Assembly: GCA_018656255.1 (NCBI GenBank)
Contig: JABHYI010000112.1
Coordinates: forward strand, 1 to 8,457
Origin: Bacteroidota bacterium
GTDB lineage: Bacteria > Bacteroidota > Bacteroidia > Flavobacteriales > Flavobacteriaceae
Direction: 5' to 3'
Length of the DNA: 8,457 bases
The notes below the pieces were generated by a model. It was given only the letters and a program-made list of their open reading frames with translations, ran no database searches and was not told where the DNA came from. The translations under genes were made by a program, and so were the position numbers. Shown in pieces: positions 1 to 8,100 of this stretch; position 1 is the stretch's first letter; every line of letters starts with the position of its first letter.

Positions 1-2298
1 AATGCCTAAATCTGCCTCTAGTGCTTTAATTATAATTTCATGGCCCGCCTTCACCTCCTTGATTTCAAAATCAATAAAATTGGAAACATACTTTTTTGCA
101 ACTTCAAAAATGAGTAGGTTTTTACCAGTAGAGAAATCTCCACCCTTGAAGCTTTTTATAAACTGTGCCGTGATCTCTGCCGAAATTTTAGGATAGATGC
201 CCTCTAAAGCAGCTACCGATAATGCCTTAGACACAAAGGGGGTGTATAACTCCTCGAGGGCATCATGCACTATGGTTCCTAGGGTGTTGGCCGCTACGGT
301 TTCCTCTACTTCTTGAAGCTCTTGGATTTTTAACACCTTCTGAAAATAAAAATCTATAGGATTTCTAATATAACTAGTAAGAGAAGACGGAGAAAAACCG
401 ACAGAAGCTATTTCTTGCAAACGCTCTAAAATTTTCGGGGTTTTCTCTATACGCGCCATTGTTTTTTGGCCCATGCTTATCGTTGGGCTCACGGTAGTAT
501 GAGTGATGGTATGATTGGCCACTTTGGCCACTTCAAGTTGTAATAAAAATCTACTTTTCTCCCCTGTATTTAATCCCTCTGTGTGGGTATTATATAGTAG
601 GGTAGCGGTTTCTACTCTTTGTAATAGATGAGTGAAATGGTAGGTGTAAATAGCGTCTTTCTCGGAAAAGCTTGGCAGGTTGTATTGCTTTTTTAAATCA
701 TAGGTGATAAAAGAGTTGTTTGATTTTCCAGAGGGTAAAGTACCTTCGTTTACAGAGAGCATTATTACATTTTTAAAGTCTAAAACCCTTGACTCTAACA
801 CCCCCATAATTTGAAGCCCCTGATAGGCCTCTCCTTTAAAATCTAGGGTTGTATTTGCTATGAGTTCTCTGTATAACTGTTGCACTGTCTTGAGTGTTGT
901 TACATAGCTATAAGAATCATTAAGAGCTGCAATTTTTAAAAAGATCTCTTGCAGGTAGGATACACAAACTTCTTCTATAGAACTTAATCTGCGCGAGGTT
1001 GCACGCTCCAGTAATTTATTACAACAGGCAATAGCCACACCGCTGTCAAGGCCCCAGTCTTGAAATAGCAACTGTAAAATTTCATGATCCTTTGGGTCTG
1101 AAATTGACTGTAAATACACCTGGGTGCTATGGGTTATATTCTCCTTTTTAATCTGGGCTAAAGTAGCGGCGGCACCTACCATCAAGTTGCTAATAAAAGG
1201 GTGGCTTAAAATAGATTGTACATCTTTATAGTAATAACTGCCAGCAGGTTTTGATTTTACTGAAAATAGAATTTCAAAAAAAGTAGCAAAAGGCATCGTT
1301 TTTAGGGCTACCCCCATGGTAATATTTACCTGATCAACGTTTTGTGGTAGTGAGTGTAATAAAGGCACTAATAGGTTTTCATCTGCCAAAACAATGGCAG
1401 TGTGGGCTAGTTGTTCTTTGGTGTATGAAGCCAATAGATTACCTACATATTTAACTTGTCCTATATTTTTTTGAACCCCAACAAATGAAAATGTCTTGGG
1501 TTTTATAAAATTACTAGCGATGTTGGTGAACGGTTTTTTTTGGTAGTGCTTCCAATTATTTTTGTACCCTCTTAAAAACAATGACGCACTGTGAGTCGTG
1601 TCTTCAAAGAAATAACTGTCTGTGTCCCAAATAACCTCGTTTTGGTCTAGTTCTAGAAGTTCTTGGAGTATGTTCTGCTCTGCGGTATTAAGTGCGTTAA
1701 AACCTATAAAAACATGCTTGGTGCTTTGGTTGGCCTCCATGTAATGAGAGATGTCCTGAGCAGCTTTTCTATACACAAGCCCTTGGTAGCCTTGGTGGTC
1801 TTTTAATAAGCTGTCTTTTAGTGTCTTGTAAAACTCATGGAGACTATTCCAAAAAGCAAGGTATTTTTCTATAAGCGGGGTTTTATCGTCTCTAAGATAC
1901 CAATGATTTAAATCTTGAATATCATTGAGGTAATTAAAAAACAAGTGGGTGTCTAGTAGGTAGCGGTCTATCTCGTTGAAATCTCCCAGTAATGTAGCGG
2001 CCCATGTGCTATAGGTGTCAAAACTTTCTTTCTCTGGGATACTATCTAGTTTGAGATAGGTTTCATAACTTTTAAATAACAGCGCCGTTGGGTCAATGAT
2101 CTGAAGGTCAGAAACACTTTCAATAAATGTTTCTATGCTAATAATTTTAGGGGCGAAGCTAGTACTTAGGGCTTGCTTCTTTAAGTAATTTAAGAGAAAC
2201 CCACCCGCTCTTTTACTTGGAAGAATAATAGTGAGCTGCGATAAAGAGCCGTGTTTTTTTGTGAGGTATTGAATTGTTTCTTCAAGGAAAGTATGCAT
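1..2298 (-). CDS. addB: AddB-like inactive helicase / PD-(D/E)XK nuclease subunit, 3' end cut by window edge
   Basis: I translated this frame by hand from ATG at 2298. It is open for 766 codons to base 1 with no stop, so the C-terminus lies outside the window. An in-frame TAA shortly upstream, with no other start between, fixes the ATG. The protein resembles AddB, the partner of AddA in double-strand-break resection, acting on DNA in the cytoplasm. Visible landmarks: an N-terminal strand followed by LPSKRAGG (residues 26-33) where a helicase would have Walker A; ADENLL near 305; NITMG at 325-329; the conserved block VLESRVLDF around 500-508 followed by NEGTLP; then SPSSLTSYIRNPIDFYF around 637-653 and VHDALEELY around 677-685, the opening His motif of the RecB-type nuclease (H678). 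The catalytic D...D/E-x-K part should lie in the missing end. No GKT/GKS stands at the Walker A site, and the cysteine of the AddB iron-sulphur motif is Asn646. The family assignment is firm; the symbol is by homology. Confidence 0.85.
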   Translation of the reverse strand, partial: MHTFLEETIQYLTKKHGSLSQLTIILPSKRAGGFLLNYLKKQALSTSFAPKIISIETFIESVSDLQIIDPTALLFKSYETYLKLDSIPEKESFDTYSTWAATLLGDFNEIDRYLLDTHLFFNYLNDIQDLNHWYLRDDKTPLIEKYLAFWNSLHEFYKTLKDSLLKDHQGYQGLVYRKAAQDISHYMEANQSTKHVFIGFNALNTAEQNILQELLELDQNEVIWDTDSYFFEDTTHSASLFLRGYKNNWKHYQKKPFTNIASNFIKPKTFSFVGVQKNIGQVKYVGNLLASYTKEQLAHTAIVLADENLLVPLLHSLPQNVDQVNITMGVALKTMPFATFFEILFSVKSKPAGSYYYKDVQSILSHPFISNLMVGAAATLAQIKKENITHSTQVYLQSISDPKDHEILQLLFQDWGLDSGVAIACCNKLLERATSRRLSSIEEVCVSYLQEIFLKIAALNDSYSYVTTLKTVQQLYRELIANTTLDFKGEAYQGLQIMGVLESRVLDFKNVIMLSVNEGTLPSGKSNNSFITYDLKKQYNLPSFSEKDAIYTYHFTHLLQRVETATLLYNTHTEGLNTGEKSRFLLQLEVAKVANHTITHTTVSPTISMGQKTMARIEKTPKILERLQEIASVGFSPSSLTSYIRNPIDFYFQKVLKIQELQEVEETVAANTLGTIVHDALEELYTPFVSKALSVAALEGIYPKISAEITAQFIKSFKGGDFSTGKNLLIFEVAKKYVSNFIDFEIKEVKAGHEIIIKALEADLGI

Positions 2299-2299
2299 G

Positions 2300-2339
2300 T
2301 TATAAAAATAAGAAACGCCCCCTTAAAAGGAGGCGTTTT
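2300..2339 (-). terminator. Rho-independent terminator of the OmpA gene
   Basis: Arms 2313-2324 and 2327-2338 form a 12-bp stem (AAACGCC core) closed by a tiny loop; with the innermost T-A pairs open it is a 10-bp stem with a 6-base loop. On the minus-strand transcript the arms pair throughout, with one G-U wobble opposite base 2331. On the plus-strand transcript the same position would be an A-C mismatch, so the hairpin suits leftward transcription. It is followed on the minus strand by the U-rich run CTTATTTTTAT. It starts 21 bases after the OmpA stop codon and its tail runs up to the addB start at 2298. Confidence 0.85.
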
Positions 2340-2360
2340 CTAGTATTTATTTGTGGAAGA

Positions 2361-3749
2361 TTACTCTTTAGAAGAAATCTCTACACGTCTGTTTTGCTTT
2401 CTACCAGCTCTTGTGTTATTTGAAGCAGCCGGGTTAGAAGTTGAAGCACCTTCTGTAGATAATCTACCTGCAGTAAGTCCTAGTGATTCTAAATATGTTT
2501 TTACAGCCATTGCTCTCTCTTCAGAAAGTGTTTGGTTTTTAGTATCGCTACCAGTGTTATCTGTATAACCAGTGATTACAAAAGAAGCATCTGAATACAT
2601 ACTCATGATATCTTTCATGTTTTGAAGTGTATCATAAGAATCTGAATGTACTGTAGATTCTCCGATATCAAACAAAATCGTTTTTGACATATCATTAAGG
2701 TCTTTCATAATCTCAACAGTTAATTGAGGAACTTCTGGACATCCTTTGTTCGCAACAGTACCAACTACTGCAGGACATTCATCGTCTTTGTCTAAAACAC
2801 CATCGTTATCACTATCTGGCCATGGGCATCCTTTGTTAGCTTTATCACCAGCCTGGTCTGCACATGCATCATCTGCATCAGTAACACCGTCACCATCAGC
2901 ATCTGGACAACCATTCATAGAAGCAAGACCTGCAACAGTAGGACAAGCATCTTGTGGATCTGCAACACCATCAGCGTCTGTATCTGGGCAACCTGCAAAT
3001 TCTGCAAGACCTGGAGTATTAGGACAGGTATCTTCTCTGTCTTCTACACCGTCAAGGTCTGTATCAGGACAACCGTTAAATTGTGCAAGACCTGCAATTT
3101 CTGGACAAGCATCTTCGTGGTCATATACACCGTCTGAGTCTGTATCTTTTCCACCAAACTTAAACAATACACCAACAGAATGTTGGAAATGCTTAGCTCC
3201 GTAGTCCTCAAAAGAATGCTTATAGGTAGACTGGAAGTTTACAGCTAAAGATTCTGACATCCAAAACTTAACACCAGCAATACCATTGGCAGTACCAAAT
3301 CTAGCATCACCAAGCCAAGTGTAACCTCCACCAATACCGATAGATGGATCAACCCAACCGTTACCTAGCATTTCTCTAAAGCTATATTTTATTTCTCCAT
3401 CAAAACCGTAGTATGTCATGCTTTCAACCTCAACACGACCTATTTTTTCGATTTTATTTACAGTACCTACTGCGCCCATTGTAAATCCATCACCTAAGTA
3501 ATATCCTACAGCAACTCTAGATACAGAAGGAAGAACATTGTAATGATCTTCTACATTAAAGTATTCATCGAAAAGATTACCGTTTAAAGGGTCTTTCTCT
3601 GTTTGTCCGTCTCTAAGACCTGTTGGGAATGTATCAACTGCGTTTACACCTACCTCGATAGCCCATGGATTGTTTTTATCTTGAGCATTTGTTACGCCTG
3701 TTACTAATAGAACAAGGGCAGCAACTAAGATACTTTTAAGATGTTTCAT
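2361..3749 (-). CDS. OmpA-family outer-membrane protein with TSP3-like repeats
   Basis: This 462-residue protein probably anchors the outer membrane to peptidoglycan. Residues 1-22 are a signal peptide (MKHLKS, hydrophobic core, likely cleavage after TNA, before QDKNN). Residues about 23-200 look like a membrane beta-barrel, with alternating aromatic and glycine-rich strands ending in GVLFKFGG. Residues 202-338 hold five Asp-rich TSP3-like repeats (DxDxDGV...CP), predicted to bind calcium. Residues about 344-462 are an OmpA C-terminal domain, with GYTDNTG (D397) and LSEERA (R412); these Asp and Arg, 15 residues apart, match the pair that binds diaminopimelate in OmpA-like domains. The ATG at 3749 is supported by the signal peptide and by a well-placed promoter. 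The gene has its own promoter and its own terminator, so it is probably a single-gene, highly expressed unit. Comparable proteins are abundant in Flavobacteriia. The exact function in the cell is not visible, so no symbol is given. Confidence 0.93.
   Translation of the reverse strand: MKHLKSILVAALVLLVTGVTNAQDKNNPWAIEVGVNAVDTFPTGLRDGQTEKDPLNGNLFDEYFNVEDHYNVLPSVSRVAVGYYLGDGFTMGAVGTVNKIEKIGRVEVESMTYYGFDGEIKYSFREMLGNGWVDPSIGIGGGYTWLGDARFGTANGIAGVKFWMSESLAVNFQSTYKHSFEDYGAKHFQHSVGVLFKFGGKDTDSDGVYDHEDACPEIAGLAQFNGCPDTDLDGVEDREDTCPNTPGLAEFAGCPDTDADGVADPQDACPTVAGLASMNGCPDADGDGVTDADDACADQAGDKANKGCPWPDSDNDGVLDKDDECPAVVGTVANKGCPEVPQLTVEIMKDLNDMSKTILFDIGESTVHSDSYDTLQNMKDIMSMYSDASFVITGYTDNTGSDTKNQTLSEERAMAVKTYLESLGLTAGRLSTEGASTSNPAASNNTRAGRKQNRRVEISSKE
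2736..3146 (-). repeat. Five in-frame TSP3-like repeats within the OmpA gene
   Basis: Repeats start at residues 202, 229, 256, 283 and 312, so the period is 27 residues (81 bases) for the first four and 29 for the last, owing to an extra Trp-Pro (310-311). Each opens with D-x-D-x-D-G-V and closes with GCP. Four have an internal Cys-Pro; the fourth has Cys-Ala. The DNA copies have diverged in third positions, so this is a protein-level repeat kept by selection and not a recent DNA duplication. Confidence 0.9.
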
Positions 3750-3782
3750 AATTATTTGTTTAGTTATATGTATTATTTAATG

Positions 3783-3813
3783 CAAAAGTAAGTTGTTAAA
3801 GTTTATTAACAAA
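3783..3813 (-). promoter_or_regulatory. ompA promoter, Bacteroidota type
   Basis: On the minus strand TTTG (3810-3813) is followed after exactly 19 bases by TACTTTTG (3783-3790). This matches the Bacteroidota sigma-ABfr consensus TTTG-N(about 19)-TAnnTTTG. Transcription would start near 3775, giving a leader of about 26 bases, A-rich and without a Shine-Dalgarno sequence. Confidence 0.8.
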
Positions 3814-3857
3814 AACAAATCTATTAAAATTTTAATAAATTCAAGATGTTTTTTTGT
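3809..3857 (-). terminator. Possible weak terminator of kbl (imperfect inverted repeat)
   Basis: On the minus strand, arms 3844-3857 (ACAAAAAAACATCT) and 3809-3822 pair at 12 of 14 positions, giving an A-tract, hairpin and T-tract arrangement 20 bases after the kbl stop. The stem is almost all A-U and includes the ompA TTTG element, so termination here would be weak at best. No GC-rich terminator for kbl was found in the gap. Confidence 0.3.
3822..3837. repeat. 16-bp A/T palindrome upstream of the ompA promoter
   Basis: TATTAAAATTTTAATA is a perfect palindrome centred between 3829 and 3830. It lies 8 bases upstream of the TTTG element and 31 bases upstream of the TAnnTTTG element. It could be an UP-like element for RNA polymerase, an operator, or chance in A/T-rich DNA. 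A near copy stands upstream of the sod gene at 8321-8336. Confidence 0.6.
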
Positions 3858-3876
3858 CTTTATATATCACTACAGG

Positions 3877-5070
3877 CTATATAACATCAAGTTTTTTACC
3901 CACTTTAATAAATCCTTGTATGGCTTTGTCTAGATGTGCTTTGGTATGTGCTGCAGATAACTGCACCCTAATTCTGGCCTTATCCTTTGGTACCACTGGG
4001 TAGAAGAAGCCTATCACATAGATGCCTTCTTCCAGTAACATGTTTGCCATGGTCTGAGAAAGCTTGGCGTCATACAACATTACTGGAACAATAGCAGAGT
4101 CACCATCTACAATATCAAAACCAGCTTCCTTCATTGCTTTTTTAAAATAATTGGTATTATTCTCTAGAGTATCTCTTAATGTGGTATCACTCTCGAGCAT
4201 TTCAAACACTTTTATAGAGGCACCTACAATTGCAGGGGCTAATGAATTTGAAAATAAATACGGGCGAGAACGTTGACGCAATAATTCAATGACTTCTTTT
4301 TTACCAGTAGTATATCCTCCCATGGCACCACCCATCGCTTTTCCTAGGGTGCCGGTAATAATATCGATACGGCCCATAACGCCTTTATCCTCAAGGGTTC
4401 CTCTACCTGTTTCACCAATAAACCCAGTTGCATGACACTCATCAATCATCACAAGTGCGTCATAGGCATCTGCTAAATCGCAAATTTTATCTAGAGAAGC
4501 AACAACGCCGTCCATAGAAAAGACCCCGTCTGTTACAATAATTTTAAAACGAGCGCCATTTTCATTTGCCTCTATAAGTCTTTGCTCAAGCTCCTGCATG
4601 TTGTTATTTGCATACCTGTATCGTGCTGCTTTACACAAACGCACGCCGTCAATAATAGAGGCATGATTTAGAGAATCACTAATTATAGCATCTTCTTTAC
4701 CTAGGAGAGGTTCAAAAACACCTCCGTTAGCATCAAAAGCAGCGGCGTATAATATGGTGTCTTGGGTGCCGTAAAAATCTGCGATTTTAGATTCCAATTT
4801 TTTATGGATGTTTTGGGTGCCGCAAATAAAACGAACCGATGACATTCCAAAACCATGGGTGTCCATAGCGTCTTTTGCCGCCTGTACAACTTCTGGATGA
4901 GAAGAAAGCCCTAGGTAGTTGTTTGAGCAAAAATTTAATACTGTTTCTCCGGTACTGATTGTTATTTCTGCGCCTTGAGGGGAGGTGATGATTCGCTCTG
5001 TTTTAAAAAGACCATTATCCTTAATGTCTTGTATTTCCTTTTGTAAATGCTCCTTAATGTTTCCGTACAT
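3877..5070 (-). CDS. kbl: 2-amino-3-ketobutyrate CoA ligase (glycine C-acetyltransferase)
   Basis: This PLP enzyme cleaves 2-amino-3-ketobutyrate with CoA to glycine and acetyl-CoA, the second step of threonine breakdown after threonine dehydrogenase; it works as a cytoplasmic dimer. The protein has 397 residues, against 398 in E. coli KBL, and aligns with it almost without gaps as I recall that sequence. Visible residues: [10 protein letters not shown] at 46-55; SDSLNHASI with H136 stacking on the cofactor; TDGVFSMDG at 180-188; [10 protein letters not shown] with D210 and H213; [10 protein letters not shown] with the Schiff-base lysine K244; [16 protein letters not shown] at 265-280; and the substrate-binding arginine in KARIRVQ (R368). 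The ATG at 5070 gives the family's usual N-terminus. It starts 34 bases after the addA stop, so it could be co-transcribed with addA, but a TAnnTTTG element over that stop suggests its own promoter. No threonine dehydrogenase gene is in the window. The close match to KBL rules against serine palmitoyltransferase of the same family. Confidence 0.96.
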   Translation of the reverse strand: MYGNIKEHLQKEIQDIKDNGLFKTERIITSPQGAEITISTGETVLNFCSNNYLGLSSHPEVVQAAKDAMDTHGFGMSSVRFICGTQNIHKKLESKIADFYGTQDTILYAAAFDANGGVFEPLLGKEDAIISDSLNHASIIDGVRLCKAARYRYANNNMQELEQRLIEANENGARFKIIVTDGVFSMDGVVASLDKICDLADAYDALVMIDECHATGFIGETGRGTLEDKGVMGRIDIITGTLGKAMGGAMGGYTTGKKEVIELLRQRSRPYLFSNSLAPAIVGASIKVFEMLESDTTLRDTLENNTNYFKKAMKEAGFDIVDGDSAIVPVMLYDAKLSQTMANMLLEEGIYVIGFFYPVVPKDKARIRVQLSAAHTKAHLDKAIQGFIKVGKKLDVI

Positions 5071-5099
5071 GTGTGTGGTTTACGATGATTTTAAAAAAG

Positions 5100-5107
5100 C
5101 AAAGTTA
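5100..5107 (-). promoter_or_regulatory. Candidate kbl promoter element (TAnnTTTG)
   Basis: TAACTTTG on the minus strand overlaps the addA stop codon TAA (5105-5107). It would start transcription near 5094 with a leader of about 24 bases. No TTTG or TTG is seen at the expected upstream distance, so it is weaker than the ompA promoter. The alternative is that kbl is simply read through from addA. Confidence 0.45.
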
Positions 5108-8100
5108 AATTTTATTTATTAGTATTGTTTGGTTTGTATAGACCAAAATTTTGTCTTTAATGGTATACCCCATCTCAAAAAGCGCGTTGGCATAGCCGTT
5201 AATTTGATCTTCATGCTCATAACTAGGAGTACCTGTTTTGTAATCTACAATAGTTACCGAGTTTGTTTGAGGATGAAAGTTTAATCTATCTGGTCTTAAG
5301 CTATGCCCTTGCTTAGTGATAATATCTCGCTCATTATATACCTGGGCATCATTTTCAAATAAGGGATACAGAGCTGGATCTTGTAATACGGTTTGCACCT
5401 TTAATTGCAAGGCGGCTATTTTTTGCTCAGAGATGGTTGCAAGGCGTCTTAATTTCTGAAAAACAAATGCCTCATCACCATGGTGTTTAATTTCCTGCAT
5501 GGTGTCATGAAAAAGATTTCCTTCAACAATAGCCTCCTTTATTTTTATATCTGTACCAACTCCCCTGTTGTTTATAATATGCAAATTATGTCCTTGGGGG
5601 GTACTACTTATAAATTTAGGAGACACCCTCTTACTGGTTTGTTTGGTCTTACCATGAGCCTGAGGGCTGAAATTTCCGAAGGTATACACCTTTTGATTTT
5701 CATACCATCTGCCCTGATGTTTTAGAAATTCAGAAAAAAGTTGCTGAAAATTTTGCAAGTTGTCTTTAACCTCTTTGGGACTCTCTGTAATGATATATAG
5801 CTGCTCTACGGCGCGCGTAAGAGTTACATACAATAGGTTATAATTGTCTAGGGCTATGGTTTGTCTTCTTTTTGAATGAATTTCCGCACCTTGTGGGTTG
5901 TAATCGGCAATACTTTTATTGTAATTAATAAGTGTTTGATCAAAGTCTTGGCTCCAAGTATCTGGAACCGAAATCCAAGTCTTGGGTTCCTGCTCTTTGT
6001 AGAGTTCTATATTGGCGTATGGAAATATAACCGCCGGAAACTCTAGCCCTTTGGCCTTATGAATAGTCATGAACTGCACACCGTTAGTGTTTTCTCCACA
6101 GGCAATGGAGGCGGTCTGTCTTTTTGTTTCCCAAAAGTCTAAAAAGCCCAAGGTGTCTGCCTGTGGTTTTTGTTGGTATTCAAAAATAAGATCCATAAAA
6201 CCATATAAATAGGCATCTGCAATTTTATCTAAACCAAAGTGTTTTACAATATACTCTGCGCCCTGATATAAAGATTTTTGCCCCACCTGCTGAAGATCGA
6301 AATTGATACCATGTTTTTTTAGTGTTTCAGAAAAAAGAGCTCCCTGTTCCAAAAACGAAGTGAAAAAAGCGTGCTTATCTATGGCTATTTTATAATGAGC
6401 GTGCAAAAAATCTAGCACCCGTATTTTGGTTTGTGTGTCTGTGGGTTGTACACTGAGTAAAATGGTGTTACAAATACATTTAACCACATCTGCATTTTCT
6501 AGCAATAAAGTCTCTGAGGAGATAACATTTATATCATGCTCCATAAGGTAGGTACTTAAAAACACCCCGTCATCTTTCTTGCGGGTTAACACACAAATAT
6601 CACTGTAGGCAAATCCTTGCTGGTTTAATTGCGTGACAATGGCAAGGGTTTTTTCTGCGTATAATTGGTTTTTTTCTTCCTTGTTTTGGGCATCAATAAA
6701 TTCTAAATTAACATATCCATCTGCTTTTTCATTACATCCTTGATTGTTGCCATCTATATATAATTTTTCATGCTGGGAATCTTCTAAGAATTGGGATGCG
6801 TAGGTGAAAAAGTTGTTGTTAAAATCAATAACCTCTTTTAAACTGCGGTAATTTTTAGGCAGGTTTTCTATCACAGGAATTGCCGTGTCAAAGGCAGAAT
6901 TTTCATGGATGAGTGATAAAAACTGTTCAGGATTACCGCCCCTCCATCTATAAATTGCTTGTTTTACATCTCCTACCAAAAGAAGTGAGCCTTCTTTGGA
7001 GGTTTGGGCCTGGGATAGAGAATTATCCAACAAAGGAATCATGTTCTGCCATTGCATGACAGAGGTGTCTTGAAACTCATCAATGAAGAAATGGCTATAC
7101 CGCTCTCCTAGGCGCTCATAGATAAAGGGAGCCGGCTGGTCTTTTATTTCTTTATGTATAAGCGCATTAAACTGTGCAATGGGAACAAGGCTTTGCTCCT
7201 CTTGTAGTGTGGCGAGTTCTTTACTCACCAAATTAATTACAGAAAGCGGGGTGAGGTTTTTTAAAATGGCGGCAATAAACCTAAGGTTGTTTACTTGTTT
7301 TTGAGCAGCAGCAATAAAGGCTTCAAAGACCGATTGGTTTTGATCTATAATAGCTGCAAGGGCTTCATTTTTTTTTGCCCAGGTGACGCCATACATTGGC
7401 TTTTGTGCAAGGTCTTGTATCCACATGGCTGAAAAATCTATCTTGCCATACTCTTTGCTTTTTAATCTTTCTATAAAGGTGATAAATGAACCTCTTGAGA
7501 AGGATTTTTTGTCCAGGCCATGGGTTTGTATAATATCAGAAACTACTTTGGTCGCTTTTAAAATAGTAGCTTCACCAAGGTGTTTGTTTTTGAGAAGTTC
7601 TTTTTTAAATTCTCCAAAGTCTGAAAGTGTTTTGTCTTTAAAATGGGAGATATGCGCCGCGTCATCTTCATTGTTTAAGAGTGTTGCTGCTTTAAAAATA
7701 TCTTTAGAGATGTCCCAGGATTTGTCATCATCGGCTTTTTCTAAGGCAAAGGCAACTAATACCTTTGTGATGGCTTGGTCTACCCCTGTTTTGTCTATGA
7801 GTTTATCTACTGCCTCTTTAAGTAATGCCGTTGGATCAAGCACCACCTCAAAATTACTAGGCAAGGAGAGATCCTTTGCAAAAGTACGAATAAGACGGTG
7901 GTTAAATTTATCGATAGTCTCAACACTAAACCCGGCATAGTTATGTAGTATATGATTGAGGATTGCCTTTGCATTTGCCTGAATTTTAGGAAGCCCTAAG
8001 GACAACTCTGATGCAAGATCTTGCATCATTTGTGGGGGGGTTGCTACAGAAGATGTTGAAGAAAAGGCCACCAAATTTTCAATGATGCGATCTTTCATCT

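Noticed and set aside
2..196. Plus-strand open frame of 64 codons at the left edge
   Set aside because: It is antisense to the addB nuclease region, where the minus-strand frame has recognisable motifs.
2353..2568. Plus-strand open frame of 71 codons
   Set aside because: It is antisense to the OmpA C-terminal domain, whose key residues are intact on the minus strand.
2736..3146. CRISPR array or recent tandem DNA duplication
   Set aside because: The 81-base period is in frame, coding and diverged at the DNA level; there are no identical short repeats with unique spacers.
2746..3204. Long plus-strand open frame (152 codons) and a shorter one at 2952-3137
   Set aside because: They lie antisense to the TSP3-like repeats; the periodic Asp/Gly/Cys-Pro codons keep the opposite strand free of stops. 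The translation is low-complexity Ser/Ala/Pro with no start signals.
3877..5070. Serine palmitoyltransferase or a sulfonolipid synthase instead of KBL
   Set aside because: These enzymes share the fold and occur in Bacteroidota, but length, [22 protein letters not shown] and [16 protein letters not shown] follow KBL closely.
7383..7940. Plus-strand open frame of 185 codons, and one at 5480-5725
   Set aside because: Both are antisense to the well-supported addA gene, with no promoter and no recognisable domain.
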